Source of the DNA: Zetaproteobacteria bacterium
GTDB lineage: Bacteria > Pseudomonadota > Zetaproteobacteria > Mariprofundales > Mariprofundaceae
Length of the DNA: 43,879 bases
Assembly: GCA_002753275.1 (NCBI GenBank)
Contig: PEAA01000002.1
Span: forward strand, 106,940-150,818
Direction of reading: 5' to 3'
The position numbers and the translations under genes are program-made. Shown one piece after another: positions 36,800 through 43,864 of the stretch (positions are counted from its first letter, which is position 1; each line of letters begins with the position of its first letter). The notes beneath the pieces are model-generated. The model did no database searches and had not been told where the DNA came from. It saw nothing but the letters and a program-made list of their open reading frames with translations.

Positions 36800-37948
36800 A
36801 TGGATAAACCTCGCAGTGTCGAAGGGTGGTTGTCGCAACTGGGACAACCTTCTGCGGATCGAGATTATTTGCCAGGGCATGCGCGCGTGTTGTCATTGTT
36901 GCAAAGTTTATCGTTACGGCGCCCCAAGTGGCGGGTTCGCGTGGTTGGCACCAATGGTAAAGGATCAACATCGTGGATGGTTGCCTCAGCTTTTGCATCG
37001 CTGGGGATGAAAGTTGGTCTTTATACCTCGCCCCATATTCTTGCATTTAATGAGCGTATTCGCATTGATGGAATTCCTGTTGAGAGCGAAGTTCTAAATG
37101 GGGTGGTCGAGCGATTGATGCCACGGGCACTTACAATTGGTGCCTCCTATTTTGAGGTTGCAACGGCGGCTGCCTTGGTTATTTTTTCTGCAGAGCAAGT
37201 GGATGTAGAGATTCTTGAGGCTGGTGTTGGTGCGCGTCTTGATGCGACTACTGCTGTTGATGCTGATATTGCTGTGATTACGCCCATAGGCTTGGATCAT
37301 CAAGGTTGGCTCGGTGACAGCTTGGAGCTGGTGGCATATGAAAAGTCATTTGCTATGGAAGGGTGCCGGTGGGTTGTTTCTTCCCCTCAGGATGAAGTTG
37401 TTGAGATGCTATTACATACGGTTAGAGCAGACCTTACGATTGCCGTTGATGTGGAAGTCCAGCCGAAGATGTGGGGGCTGCATCAGCAACAAAATGCTTC
37501 GTTGGCATTGCAAGTGATGCGCTTGTTAATGAAGGATGAGATGATTTCAACGGCGCTGGATGATCGAATCAAGCGGGCAATTGAGCAAACTGTTGTTCCA
37601 GGGCGGATGCAGAAGATTGTGTACAAGGATGAGGCTATTGTATGGCTTGATGCTGCACATAATATGCATGCGATAATGGCCTTGGTGAAAGGGTTTAAGG
37701 AGAGCGGTTTGTTCTTTGATGTCATTCTTGTGCAAACAAGAGAAGACCGTAATTTGGATGATGCGATCGATATGTTATCTCCATTTGCTGGGCAAGTTGT
37801 TTTTCCTCGTGCCAAAGATGGCGAGCATGTCGCGAGTGTGATCGCTGCATTAAAGGATGTATTGGGTCATGTTCCACAGGGCGAGATTTTGGTTTTGGGT
37901 TCATTTATTACAGTCGCAGCGGCAATGCAGTGTCTCACTGAAATTTAA
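36800..37948 (+). CDS. folC: Bifunctional folylpolyglutamate/dihydrofolate synthase FolC
   Basis: Mur-ligase-fold enzyme that adds glutamate to dihydropteroate and folates. The P-loop is GTNGKGST at 50-57; YTSPHILAFNERIRIDG, ITPIGLDHQGWLG and WLDAAHNMHA follow in order. At 382 residues it is shorter than the usual 410-440; the C-terminal domain is compact but ends cleanly, so I read it as a short form. There is no clear ribosome site, and the start lies 13 bases after the accD stop. Its stop codon lies inside a 12-bp inverted repeat. Confidence 0.93.
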   Translation: MDKPRSVEGWLSQLGQPSADRDYLPGHARVLSLLQSLSLRRPKWRVRVVGTNGKGSTSWMVASAFASLGMKVGLYTSPHILAFNERIRIDGIPVESEVLNGVVERLMPRALTIGASYFEVATAAALVIFSAEQVDVEILEAGVGARLDATTAVDADIAVITPIGLDHQGWLGDSLELVAYEKSFAMEGCRWVVSSPQDEVVEMLLHTVRADLTIAVDVEVQPKMWGLHQQQNASLALQVMRLLMKDEMISTALDDRIKRAIEQTVVPGRMQKIVYKDEAIVWLDAAHNMHAIMALVKGFKESGLFFDVILVQTREDRNLDDAIDMLSPFAGQVVFPRAKDGEHVASVIAALKDVLGHVPQGEILVLGSFITVAAAMQCLTEI

Positions 37949-37968
37949 AGTTGATGTAAATTTCAGTG
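37936..37968 (+). repeat. 12-bp perfect inverted repeat at the folC stop codon
   Basis: CACTGAAATTTA (37936-37947) and its exact reverse complement (37957-37968) flank a nine-base loop; the folC stop lies in the left arm and at the loop edge. CACTG can also pair with CAGTG just upstream (37928-37932), giving two mutually exclusive hairpins. No T tract follows, so it may stabilise the mRNA 3' end rather than terminate. Confidence 0.75.
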
Positions 37969-38087
37969 CTGATGATTGATTGCCGCTGTTGGGAAGTACG
38001 ATGATTCTTTGAATAAGATTTGCGGTTGAAGCAAGGAGGGGGGGGGACCCTGCTTGGGTGAATGAGATAAACAAGGGGAGGTAATTA

Positions 38088-38396
38088 ATGGAGAAGTGTA
38101 GCCAGTGTGATGCTGATGTTGAGGTAGGCAAAAGACTGTGTGAGCATTGTCGTATGATGATGTTGAAAAAAACAGAAGCGACATGGAAACGGCAAATTCG
38201 CTTCTATACAGTTTTAATGGTCATCGGGGTTGTTATTTTAAGTTTTGCCGTTCCCGAGATGCGATCATCCTCTGGAGAGCCATCGCGAGAGCTTTATGTG
38301 GTTTCCGCTATGGGCGGTCTCTGTTTGATGGGTGGTTTTTTTGGTTTGGCTTTGGCACTTTTTTTTAGTCTTTGGCATGGAAAAAGTAAAAATTAG
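38088..38396 (+). CDS. Small zinc-ribbon membrane protein, function unknown
   Basis: A 102-residue protein I do not recognise. The N-terminus has a compact zinc ribbon with two cysteine pairs (Cys4, Cys7, Cys18, Cys21), then a basic linker and two membrane helices (about 39-57 and 71-94) joined by a short polar loop. GGGGAGGT seven bases before the ATG is a strong ribosome site, which supports real expression. It follows folC by about 140 bases, across a nine-G run (38038-38046). In enteric bacteria folC is followed by dedD and cvpA; this protein resembles neither. Confidence 0.75.
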   Translation: MEKCSQCDADVEVGKRLCEHCRMMMLKKTEATWKRQIRFYTVLMVIGVVILSFAVPEMRSSSGEPSRELYVVSAMGGLCLMGGFFGLALALFFSLWHGKSKN

Positions 38397-38437
38397 AAAA
38401 AAATCCCCCACCTGCATGTTTTGCTTCAGGTGGGGGA
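38394..38437 (-). terminator. Rho-independent terminator of the membrane protein gene at 38447
   Basis: CCCCCACCTG (38405-38414) pairs perfectly with CAGGTGGGGG (38427-38436). On the minus strand the stem is followed by a T-rich tract (ATTTTTTTCTAATTTTT), so it ends the minus-strand gene. On the plus strand no T tract follows. Confidence 0.85.
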
Positions 38438-38446
38438 AAAGGGTGG

Positions 38447-39835
38447 TTATTGACGCTTTTTCACAATAACACCATCAGGTTGTAGTACCGTTGTCTCAAA
38501 GGTATGGCTAATCGCTGCAACATTTCGTGCGAGTTTCTGTTGATGAATGTTTTGAGGGTCAAAGGTAATATGGGTGACTCCGGAAATTTGTTGAGTAAAC
38601 TTGGCTTGGTCTTCAAGGGCTGGAGGAAGAGGTAAAACATCGCGCCTACAGGCTAATAGTGTGCGTGCCGGCCATTGACTGGCTGCAACAAAGGGGACAT
38701 TGGGATTCTCAGCATCGATTGCGAGCTCTGCAATTAATTGGTCAATGCCATTCTTAAGCTCTTTTTTGTTCACTGCTTGATAATCGCGTAATGCGATCAT
38801 CGAGGTGGTGGCTATGATCATGATCGTGACCAGTGAAATTCCACGCTTTCCGAGAATGCCATTGCTGTTGAGTTGTTGGTTGTAAGAGATGATGACGGGA
38901 AAAATGAGATAAAGTGTCGTGGCATAAAATATAAATGCCCAAGTGTGATCAGGGTTGAAGACCCCAATAATCGACGCAAGTATCAATATAAGTCCCAGTA
39001 GGTCGATGCTCTTTCTCCATGCGTGGATAGAGACTGCAACTCCAAATAGGATCGTAATTGTAAGACCAATGCCCCATCCATCGTGACCATGAACCAATGG
39101 TGAGCCACGCAGGGAATCACTTAATGTGATGAGGAAGTTGGTTGGCGACGATTCAAGTTCATGCCATCCCCAGCGAAGAAATAGGAATAGGGTTGATGCT
39201 GCCATCACAGAGAGGGTCAGGTAGCGTTGTTTGTTGCTCGCGGGTTTGTTGCGCCAAGTTTGCCATGCCAATGCAATAGGAATGGCAAGCCCGAGAGGGT
39301 GGATGGTTACGCAAAGCGCGCTAAGCAAGACGATAAGAAAAAACCAACTAGGAAGTTCTCGTGGAGAGGCATCGAGTGCATTTTTAAGGATCTGTATTAA
39401 GATGAATGCAGCCAAGATATAGATACCTCCACCAATGGCATCGGTTTGCATTAAGGCAATAGGACTAATCATTAATAATCCCGTGGCAATCATCGCAGGT
39501 TCTTCACCATAGGTTGTTTCTGCCCACCGATACATCATCAGCCCTGTACCAAAGAGAATGAGCATCGTGTACACTTTTGCAGCCGCTAAGCTTCCAGCCC
39601 AATGTAAATCGAGAGGAACAAAAATAATTGCCCGTAGATCGGGAACACCATACATGCCAACGGGGCTGGCAATCTGGTGTATGATTGACCAGTTCAACAG
39701 CAATGCATGCGCAGCGCCTTCTTCAATTCCAAGAGCATCGTAACGAAATAGCGCCATGTAAATCCACGCTAAGATGCAGAGCGCAGCTAGGCCTAAGTGT
39801 CGTGGAGCAATAGCATTTTTTATGGAGTTTATCAT
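38447..39835 (-). CDS. Polytopic membrane protein, possible GT-C glycosyltransferase-like
   Basis: A 462-residue protein with about ten hydrophobic helices (first about 15-30, last about 330-350) and a C-terminal soluble domain of about 110 residues. The first loop carries GIEEGAAHALLLNW, which recalls the acidic loop motif of GT-C enzymes such as ArnT and PMT, but the usual Asp-Glu is Glu-Glu here and no other family motif is certain. Such enzymes use polyprenyl-linked sugars at the periplasmic face. AGGA lies six bases before the ATG. It stands alone between nsrR and its own terminator. Function is an inference. Confidence 0.6.
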   Translation of the reverse strand: MINSIKNAIAPRHLGLAALCILAWIYMALFRYDALGIEEGAAHALLLNWSIIHQIASPVGMYGVPDLRAIIFVPLDLHWAGSLAAAKVYTMLILFGTGLMMYRWAETTYGEEPAMIATGLLMISPIALMQTDAIGGGIYILAAFILIQILKNALDASPRELPSWFFLIVLLSALCVTIHPLGLAIPIALAWQTWRNKPASNKQRYLTLSVMAASTLFLFLRWGWHELESSPTNFLITLSDSLRGSPLVHGHDGWGIGLTITILFGVAVSIHAWRKSIDLLGLILILASIIGVFNPDHTWAFIFYATTLYLIFPVIISYNQQLNSNGILGKRGISLVTIMIIATTSMIALRDYQAVNKKELKNGIDQLIAELAIDAENPNVPFVAASQWPARTLLACRRDVLPLPPALEDQAKFTQQISGVTHITFDPQNIHQQKLARNVAAISHTFETTVLQPDGVIVKKRQ

Positions 39836-39905
39836 GAGTCATCCTACAGCAGAGAATATAATGTGCTTATAGTAACCAACCAATAGAGTGTGGCAATGAG
39901 TTGCG

Positions 39906-40349
39906 CTATTTTTGCGTTGAGGAGTGTAGAATTTGAATGATCTGTTCGGGTTGATTTAATGCATCGGCCAATGTGTGTCGATCAAGAACATCCATGAAGG
40001 CTTTTCTTGCCTGGAACAGTACATGCTTGAGAGAACATGGTGCAATGATAGGACATGTGTTGGTCTCTTTGTCGAAGCATTCTAAAATATTCATGTGGGG
40101 TTCGGTTTCCCGAACCAATTGGCCAATATTGATCTCTTTCGGAGGTCGTGCCAATTGCATCCCTCCATTTTTCCCTCGTGTTGTTGAGATCCATTCGCCT
40201 TGCCCAAGTTTGTGTACCACCTTTACAAGATGGTTGCGCGATATTCCGTATGCCGTAGAGATTTCAGTGATTGTACAACGCTTCTCTGGATGAAGGGCGA
40301 GATAGAGGAGGACGCGCAATGTATAATCGGTGTAGAGGGTTAGCTGCAT
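39906..40349 (-). CDS. nsrR: Rrf2-family transcriptional regulator, NsrR-like
   Basis: Iron-sulfur repressor of the NsrR type, known to sense nitric oxide. A winged helix (TITEISTAYGISRNHLVKVV) is followed by three cysteines, 91, 99 and 105 (ECFDKETNTC, then PIIAPC). Asp8, a fourth cluster ligand in Streptomyces NsrR, is also present. The C-terminal CSLKHVLFQARKAFMDVLD run resembles NsrR more than IscR. The first two cysteines are two residues further apart than usual. MQLTLYTDY matches the family start; a TTG two codons earlier is possible. It diverges from the globin cluster, so control of those genes is likely. Confidence 0.88.
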   Translation of the reverse strand: MQLTLYTDYTLRVLLYLALHPEKRCTITEISTAYGISRNHLVKVVHKLGQGEWISTTRGKNGGMQLARPPKEINIGQLVRETEPHMNILECFDKETNTCPIIAPCSLKHVLFQARKAFMDVLDRHTLADALNQPEQIIQILHSSTQK

Positions 40350-40355
40350 CTCCAA

Positions 40356-40395
40356 AAGATATATTAGTTTGACATCATTTGTCCAGTGGTATTAA
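40356..40395. promoter_or_regulatory. Divergent nsrR/globin promoters with candidate NsrR operator
   Basis: On the plus strand TTGACA (40369-40374) with TATTAA (40390-40395, spacing 15) could drive the globins. On the minus strand TGGACA (40380-40385) with TATATC (40358-40363, spacing 16) could drive nsrR almost without a leader. AAGATATATTA-G-TTTGACATCAT (40356-40378) has the 11-1-11 layout of known NsrR sites; the left half fits the consensus AAGATGCATTT at eight positions, the right half poorly. A protein bound here would cover both promoters. Confidence 0.4.
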
Positions 40396-40452
40396 GGTTG
40401 CACCCGCATACAGGCATTAGGGGTATGTTTAATTATTCTGTGGAGGAATCAT

Positions 40453-40818
40453 ATGAGTACAGTATACGAACAGTTGGGTGGCGAAGCTGCCATCAATGCA
40501 GCAGTTGATCTTTTTTATCGTAAGGTTCAAGGCGATGCATTTATCAATCGTTTTTTTAAGGGCGTAGACATGTCTCGTCAAGCGTCAAAACAGAAAGCAT
40601 TTTTGACCATGGTGACTGGTGGTCCTAATAGCTATACTGGTAAAGATATGCGTGAAGGTCATCGCCATTTGGTGAAAATGGGTCTGAACGATGCACATTT
40701 TGACCATGTGATTGCCCACTTGCGTTCAACCTTAGCGGAGCTTGGCGTTGGTCAAGATTTGATTGATACCGTGATAGGTGTTGCTAACAGCGTTCGTAAT
40801 GATGTGTTGGATCGTTAA
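40453..40818 (+). CDS. glbN: Group I truncated hemoglobin (soluble, single domain)
   Basis: A 121-residue 2/2 hemoglobin of the TrHbN/GlbN group, a class known to convert nitric oxide to nitrate with bound oxygen. It starts TVYEQLGGEAAINAAVDLFY, has B10 Tyr22, a Lys-Gln-Lys stretch on helix E, the FLTMVTGGP turn, and the proximal heme ligand His70 in MREGHRHLV followed by LNDAHFDHV. GGAGG precedes the ATG. It is the first gene divergent from nsrR and is followed after three bases by the membrane-anchored double globin, so the two are probably co-transcribed. Confidence 0.95.
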   Translation: MSTVYEQLGGEAAINAAVDLFYRKVQGDAFINRFFKGVDMSRQASKQKAFLTMVTGGPNSYTGKDMREGHRHLVKMGLNDAHFDHVIAHLRSTLAELGVGQDLIDTVIGVANSVRNDVLDR

Positions 40819-40821
40819 GTT

Positions 40822-41688
40822 ATGCATTTAGAGACATTTATTCCAGCATTTTTGCTGTTTGCGGTATTTGGCTTTATCTTGCCGTTATGGCTTTCAGGAT
40901 TGGCAGACCGTGGACGCATTCATCAGAAATTTGTTGCGCCTGAAAAAGAGAAAAGTCTTTATGAGAAGCTTGGTGGAGATGCTGCGGTTAATGCAGCTGT
41001 TGATCTTTTTTATCGTAAGGTCTTGGCTGATGCTTATGTCAAAGGCTTCTTTAAAGGTGTGGATATGTCACGCCAGTCGGCGAAGCAAAAAGCTTTCTTA
41101 ACCATGGTGTTTGGTGGCCCTAGTAAATATACTGGTAAAGATATGCGCGAAGGTCATCGTCATTTGGTGAAAATGGGCTTGAATGATTCTCATTTCGATC
41201 ATATTTTGGTTCATTTGCGTTCAACCTTGGCTGAGCTTGGTGTCGGCGAAGATTTGATTGCACAAGTTGCTGCGCTTGCAGAAACAACCCGTGATGATGT
41301 GCTTGATAAAGGCGCGGGATCATCGTTGTCTTTGTATGAGCAGTTGGGCGGCGATGGTGCTGTGAATGCTGCTGTAGATCTTTTCTATCGCAAAGTTCTT
41401 GCAGATTCGCATGTTAAAGACTTTTTTAAGGGTGTCGACATGTCTCGGCAGTCAGCAAAACAGAAAGCATTTTTAACGATGGTTTTTGGCGGTCCAAGCA
41501 AATATACAGGAAAAGATATGCGTGAAGGGCATAAACATTTGGTGAAAATGGGCTTGAACGATTCTCATTTTGATCATATTTTGGTGCATTTGCGTTCAAC
41601 CTTGGCTGAGCTTGGAGTGGGTGATGATTTGATTGCTCAAGTTGGTGCTTTGGCAGAAACGACGCGTGGGGATGTTCTTAATAAGTAA
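40822..41688 (+). CDS. Membrane-anchored tandem double truncated hemoglobin
   Basis: A 288-residue fusion: an N-terminal membrane helix (about 5-27), a short basic linker (28-44), globin domain A (45-163), a six-residue joint, and globin domain B (170-288). Both domains keep the heme ligand (His112, His237) and B10 tyrosine (Tyr64, Tyr189). By eye they match at 109 of 119 positions. The positive charges after the helix predict that both globins face the cytoplasm. I know of no standard family with this architecture. It would place two heme centres at the inner membrane, where NO reacts with respiratory oxidases; that role is inferred from the nsrR neighbour. Confidence 0.92.
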   Translation: MHLETFIPAFLLFAVFGFILPLWLSGLADRGRIHQKFVAPEKEKSLYEKLGGDAAVNAAVDLFYRKVLADAYVKGFFKGVDMSRQSAKQKAFLTMVFGGPSKYTGKDMREGHRHLVKMGLNDSHFDHILVHLRSTLAELGVGEDLIAQVAALAETTRDDVLDKGAGSSLSLYEQLGGDGAVNAAVDLFYRKVLADSHVKDFFKGVDMSRQSAKQKAFLTMVFGGPSKYTGKDMREGHKHLVKMGLNDSHFDHILVHLRSTLAELGVGDDLIAQVGALAETTRGDVLNK

Positions 41689-41754
41689 GAAATGCTTGCC
41701 ACGATCAACCGTGGTGATATTCTAGCGGCAGATATTGCTTCTGGGAGGATTCTT

Positions 41755-41862
41755 ATGCATTTTGAAACATTTTTGCCTGCATTCCTAATGTTTGTCGCTT
41801 TAGGATTTGTGCTACCTTTGGTATTGTCAGGTATTGCTGATAAGGCACGAAACGGTAAATAA
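41755..41862 (+). CDS. 35-residue membrane peptide, stand-alone copy of the globin anchor
   Basis: The product starts MHFETFLPAFLMF and ends SGIADKARNGK, one membrane helix with a basic cytoplasmic end. It is clearly homologous to the first 31 residues of the double globin (MHLETFIPAFLLF, then SGLADRGR). The GGGAGG ribosome site six bases before the ATG is strong. The frame is open to an ATG at 41692, but that start has only a weak site. It lies 66 bases after the double globin and ends at a strong terminator, so it is the last gene of the globin operon. It could dimerise with the anchor or mark the same membrane partner. Confidence 0.8.
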   Translation: MHFETFLPAFLMFVALGFVLPLVLSGIADKARNGK

Positions 41863-41883
41863 AACGAACGATTATGTTGAATG

Positions 41884-41916
41884 AAAGCCCGGTTGGTCAT
41901 CCAATCGGGCTTTTTT
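41884..41916 (+). terminator. Rho-independent terminator of the globin cluster
   Basis: AAAGCCCGGTTGG (41884-41896) pairs with CCAATCGGGCTTT (41901-41913) around a TCAT loop, with one G-U pair, and runs straight into a T tract. It lies 21 bases after the peptide stop. Confidence 0.92.
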
Positions 41917-41929
41917 ATTGAGGTTGTTT

Positions 41930-42916
41930 ATGGCGGATAATGTTTATCAAAAAGCGATTGATCAAAGAGGGCTGAAAACCTTGGTTGTTTGGTTAGGTTG
42001 GCTCATCTCATCGGTGGCTGTGTTTGCACTGTTATATCGTGATGCGGATATGTTGCAGTTTGTGATGCAAGATAAGACACGAATGACTTGGGTGATCTTG
42101 GGTATGTTTTTTCTAGGAGTGTTGATTAGTTTTTATCATGTGAGCATTTTGACCGCCGAGTGGTTTCGCGCCTACCGATTGGAGGGGCGTATCAAGGAGC
42201 AGGGGTTGCTCTCGATGAAGTCGGATTATGGGCATCGCTGTGTCGATTGTTATTTAAATTCACTTCGCCTGGTTCTTGAGAGGAGTGGCCCTCTGGATCT
42301 TGAGGGGCTTGCTGCTGTTGAATTTGCTGGCCAGCGTCGGATGAGTCAGTTTGTTGGATTGATTGGTAATCTTCTGATTACACTGGGGTTAATTGGCACC
42401 GTGTTTGGCATGACGCTCATTATGACGGGCTTAAATGGTGCACTCAATGCGATTGGTGAAGATCAACATCAAATGATTGACAGTTTGAGTCGGGCGATGT
42501 CGGGGATGGGGATTGCTTTTTATACAACGCTGCTTGGTTCAGTTTTGGGTGGGATTTTGTTGCGGGTGTTTGCGTGGATTACAGATGCATCCGTCGAGAG
42601 TTTGCAAGATAAAATGGTTCGGGCTGTGATGGTGTATGGTGCAAGCGATTTGAATCCGCTTGCAGATCAAGAGATGAGGACGCGAGAGCGTGAGTTAGGC
42701 CACTTGCAGAGCCGCGCGGAGTTAACGAAGATTGCCTTGGAGGCGAGTCGGCAAGAGATGGAGTCGCTCACAGAAACCATGGAGAAGATGCATGCTACCA
42801 TTAAAGAGGCGGCTGCAGATGACTCGATGTATAAGTTGGCAGCACAGCATGCCAAATATGTGCGCTCGGTGAGTCTTTGGGGTCGTATTTTAGATCGCAA
42901 TCGAAATAAACAGTGA
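41930..42916 (+). CDS. MotA/TolQ/ExbB-family proton channel protein
   Basis: A 328-residue inner-membrane protein with four hydrophobic segments (about 17-36, 54-75, 142-167, 190-216). The third carries LGLIGTVFGMTL and the fourth GIAFYTTLLGSVLG, the two most conserved parts of the TolQ/ExbB/MotA pore, including pore-facing threonines. A charged coiled-coil-like cytoplasmic tail (about 248-297) follows. ATG 41930 is preceded by TGAGG. Its partner, ten bases downstream, has the TolR/ExbD-like helix. Such pairs use proton motive force to move or rotate an attached domain. It is not a close match to TolQ, ExbB, MotA or ZorA, so no symbol is given. Confidence 0.85.
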   Translation: MADNVYQKAIDQRGLKTLVVWLGWLISSVAVFALLYRDADMLQFVMQDKTRMTWVILGMFFLGVLISFYHVSILTAEWFRAYRLEGRIKEQGLLSMKSDYGHRCVDCYLNSLRLVLERSGPLDLEGLAAVEFAGQRRMSQFVGLIGNLLITLGLIGTVFGMTLIMTGLNGALNAIGEDQHQMIDSLSRAMSGMGIAFYTTLLGSVLGGILLRVFAWITDASVESLQDKMVRAVMVYGASDLNPLADQEMRTRERELGHLQSRAELTKIALEASRQEMESLTETMEKMHATIKEAAADDSMYKLAAQHAKYVRSVSLWGRILDRNRNKQ

Positions 42917-42926
42917 GCTTGTAGTT

Positions 42927-43718
42927 ATGCGTAAAAGTCGTAAGTCTGTTCAAGATAATATCTACGAAATCTTCTCGGATATGGCTTTGTTGATGTTGTC
43001 CGCATTTATTTTTCTATTTGCTGTGATGGTGATTAATACCCAGTTACATAATGGCAGCGGTGGTGGTTCGGATGCTTCACAGCAAGAATTGGAGCAGTTA
43101 AAAGAGTTGCTGGCGGCAGCTGAGTCGCGAAATGAGCGGTTACAAGAAGAGATGGTGATGCTTGCCGGCAGTGATCTGAAGCAGCAGGAAGAGCGGATTT
43201 TAGAGACAGCGGGCTTGTCGAAAGGACAGGGGCGTAAAGATTTTGATCTGTTTGTTAAAGGGTTGCGGGATCTTCCGGGGCCAGATGTTCATCTTCTTGT
43301 TGATGGAACAGGCTCAATGCATGGCGTGACAACATTTTTGATACCTGTATTGCGGGTGATTGCCATTCGCTCAGGGAAGTACCTTTCTGGTGTAACTTGG
43401 TATGCCGATTCGAAGTCGGGTACCTATACTGGCACCATGGGAGAGATGTTTGATCGCTTGATGCAGGAAGCCCCTTTTGTTGGAACTGATGAGACGATTG
43501 GACATGCTTTTCGTGATGTGGCTAAGAATGCGACGGTTCCTGGGGCTTATATCTTGATTGGTGATGAGCCACCCACGGATAAGATTCATTATAGTGAAAT
43601 TCCTGCACCTGTTTTTACATTGCCGTTGGGAGTGGATAATAGCTCGGTGACGAAAGTTGCTTTTCGTAAGATTTCAGACCAAACAGGGGGGCGGATGTTG
43701 CAGCTCCGTTTCGAATAG
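42927..43718 (+). CDS. TolR/ExbD-like single-helix protein with C-terminal von Willebrand A domain
   Basis: A 263-residue protein. A basic start is followed by one membrane helix (about 18-37) with an aspartate at its cytoplasmic edge (Asp18 in FSDMALLMLSAF), the position of the proton-carrying residue in MotB, TolR and ExbD. A coiled coil (about 50-95) follows, then a VWA domain (about 118-263). The metal-site motifs are complete: Asp126-Thr128-Ser130 (VDGTGSM), a threonine region at FVGTDET, and Asp213 in ILIGDEPPTD. The coiled coil and VWA domain should be periplasmic. VWA domains usually bind another protein through a metal ion; the target is unknown. Confidence 0.85.
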   Translation: MRKSRKSVQDNIYEIFSDMALLMLSAFIFLFAVMVINTQLHNGSGGGSDASQQELEQLKELLAAAESRNERLQEEMVMLAGSDLKQQEERILETAGLSKGQGRKDFDLFVKGLRDLPGPDVHLLVDGTGSMHGVTTFLIPVLRVIAIRSGKYLSGVTWYADSKSGTYTGTMGEMFDRLMQEAPFVGTDETIGHAFRDVAKNATVPGAYILIGDEPPTDKIHYSEIPAPVFTLPLGVDNSSVTKVAFRKISDQTGGRMLQLRFE

Positions 43719-43864
43719 GCCGCTTTTTTCTCTAATGGATATCGATTGTTCGCATGGAGTTGACACTTTTGCATGAAGGGCTAGTTTCGCCGATGATTAA
43801 AGAACATTAATCTTTTTTAAGTTGTATTTTAAGGTATCGAATAAAGAGAGGGAGGAGTAACTGA

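Noticed and set aside
36800-37948. folC as a truncated pseudogene
   Set aside because: All catalytic motifs are present in order and the frame ends cleanly; the short length is within variation for the fold.
38038-38046. Nine-G run as a phase-variation tract
   Set aside because: It lies between genes, 40 bases before the next start and outside its ribosome site, and no promoter spacer was found that it would alter.
40453-41688. Direct repeats as a CRISPR or other array
   Set aside because: The repeats are homologous globin domains in frame, with long coding units and no short spacers.
41930-43718. Zorya-type anti-phage system
   Set aside because: The channel protein lacks the very long tail of ZorA, the partner has a VWA domain instead of an OmpA domain, and no ZorC/ZorD gene is visible in the window.
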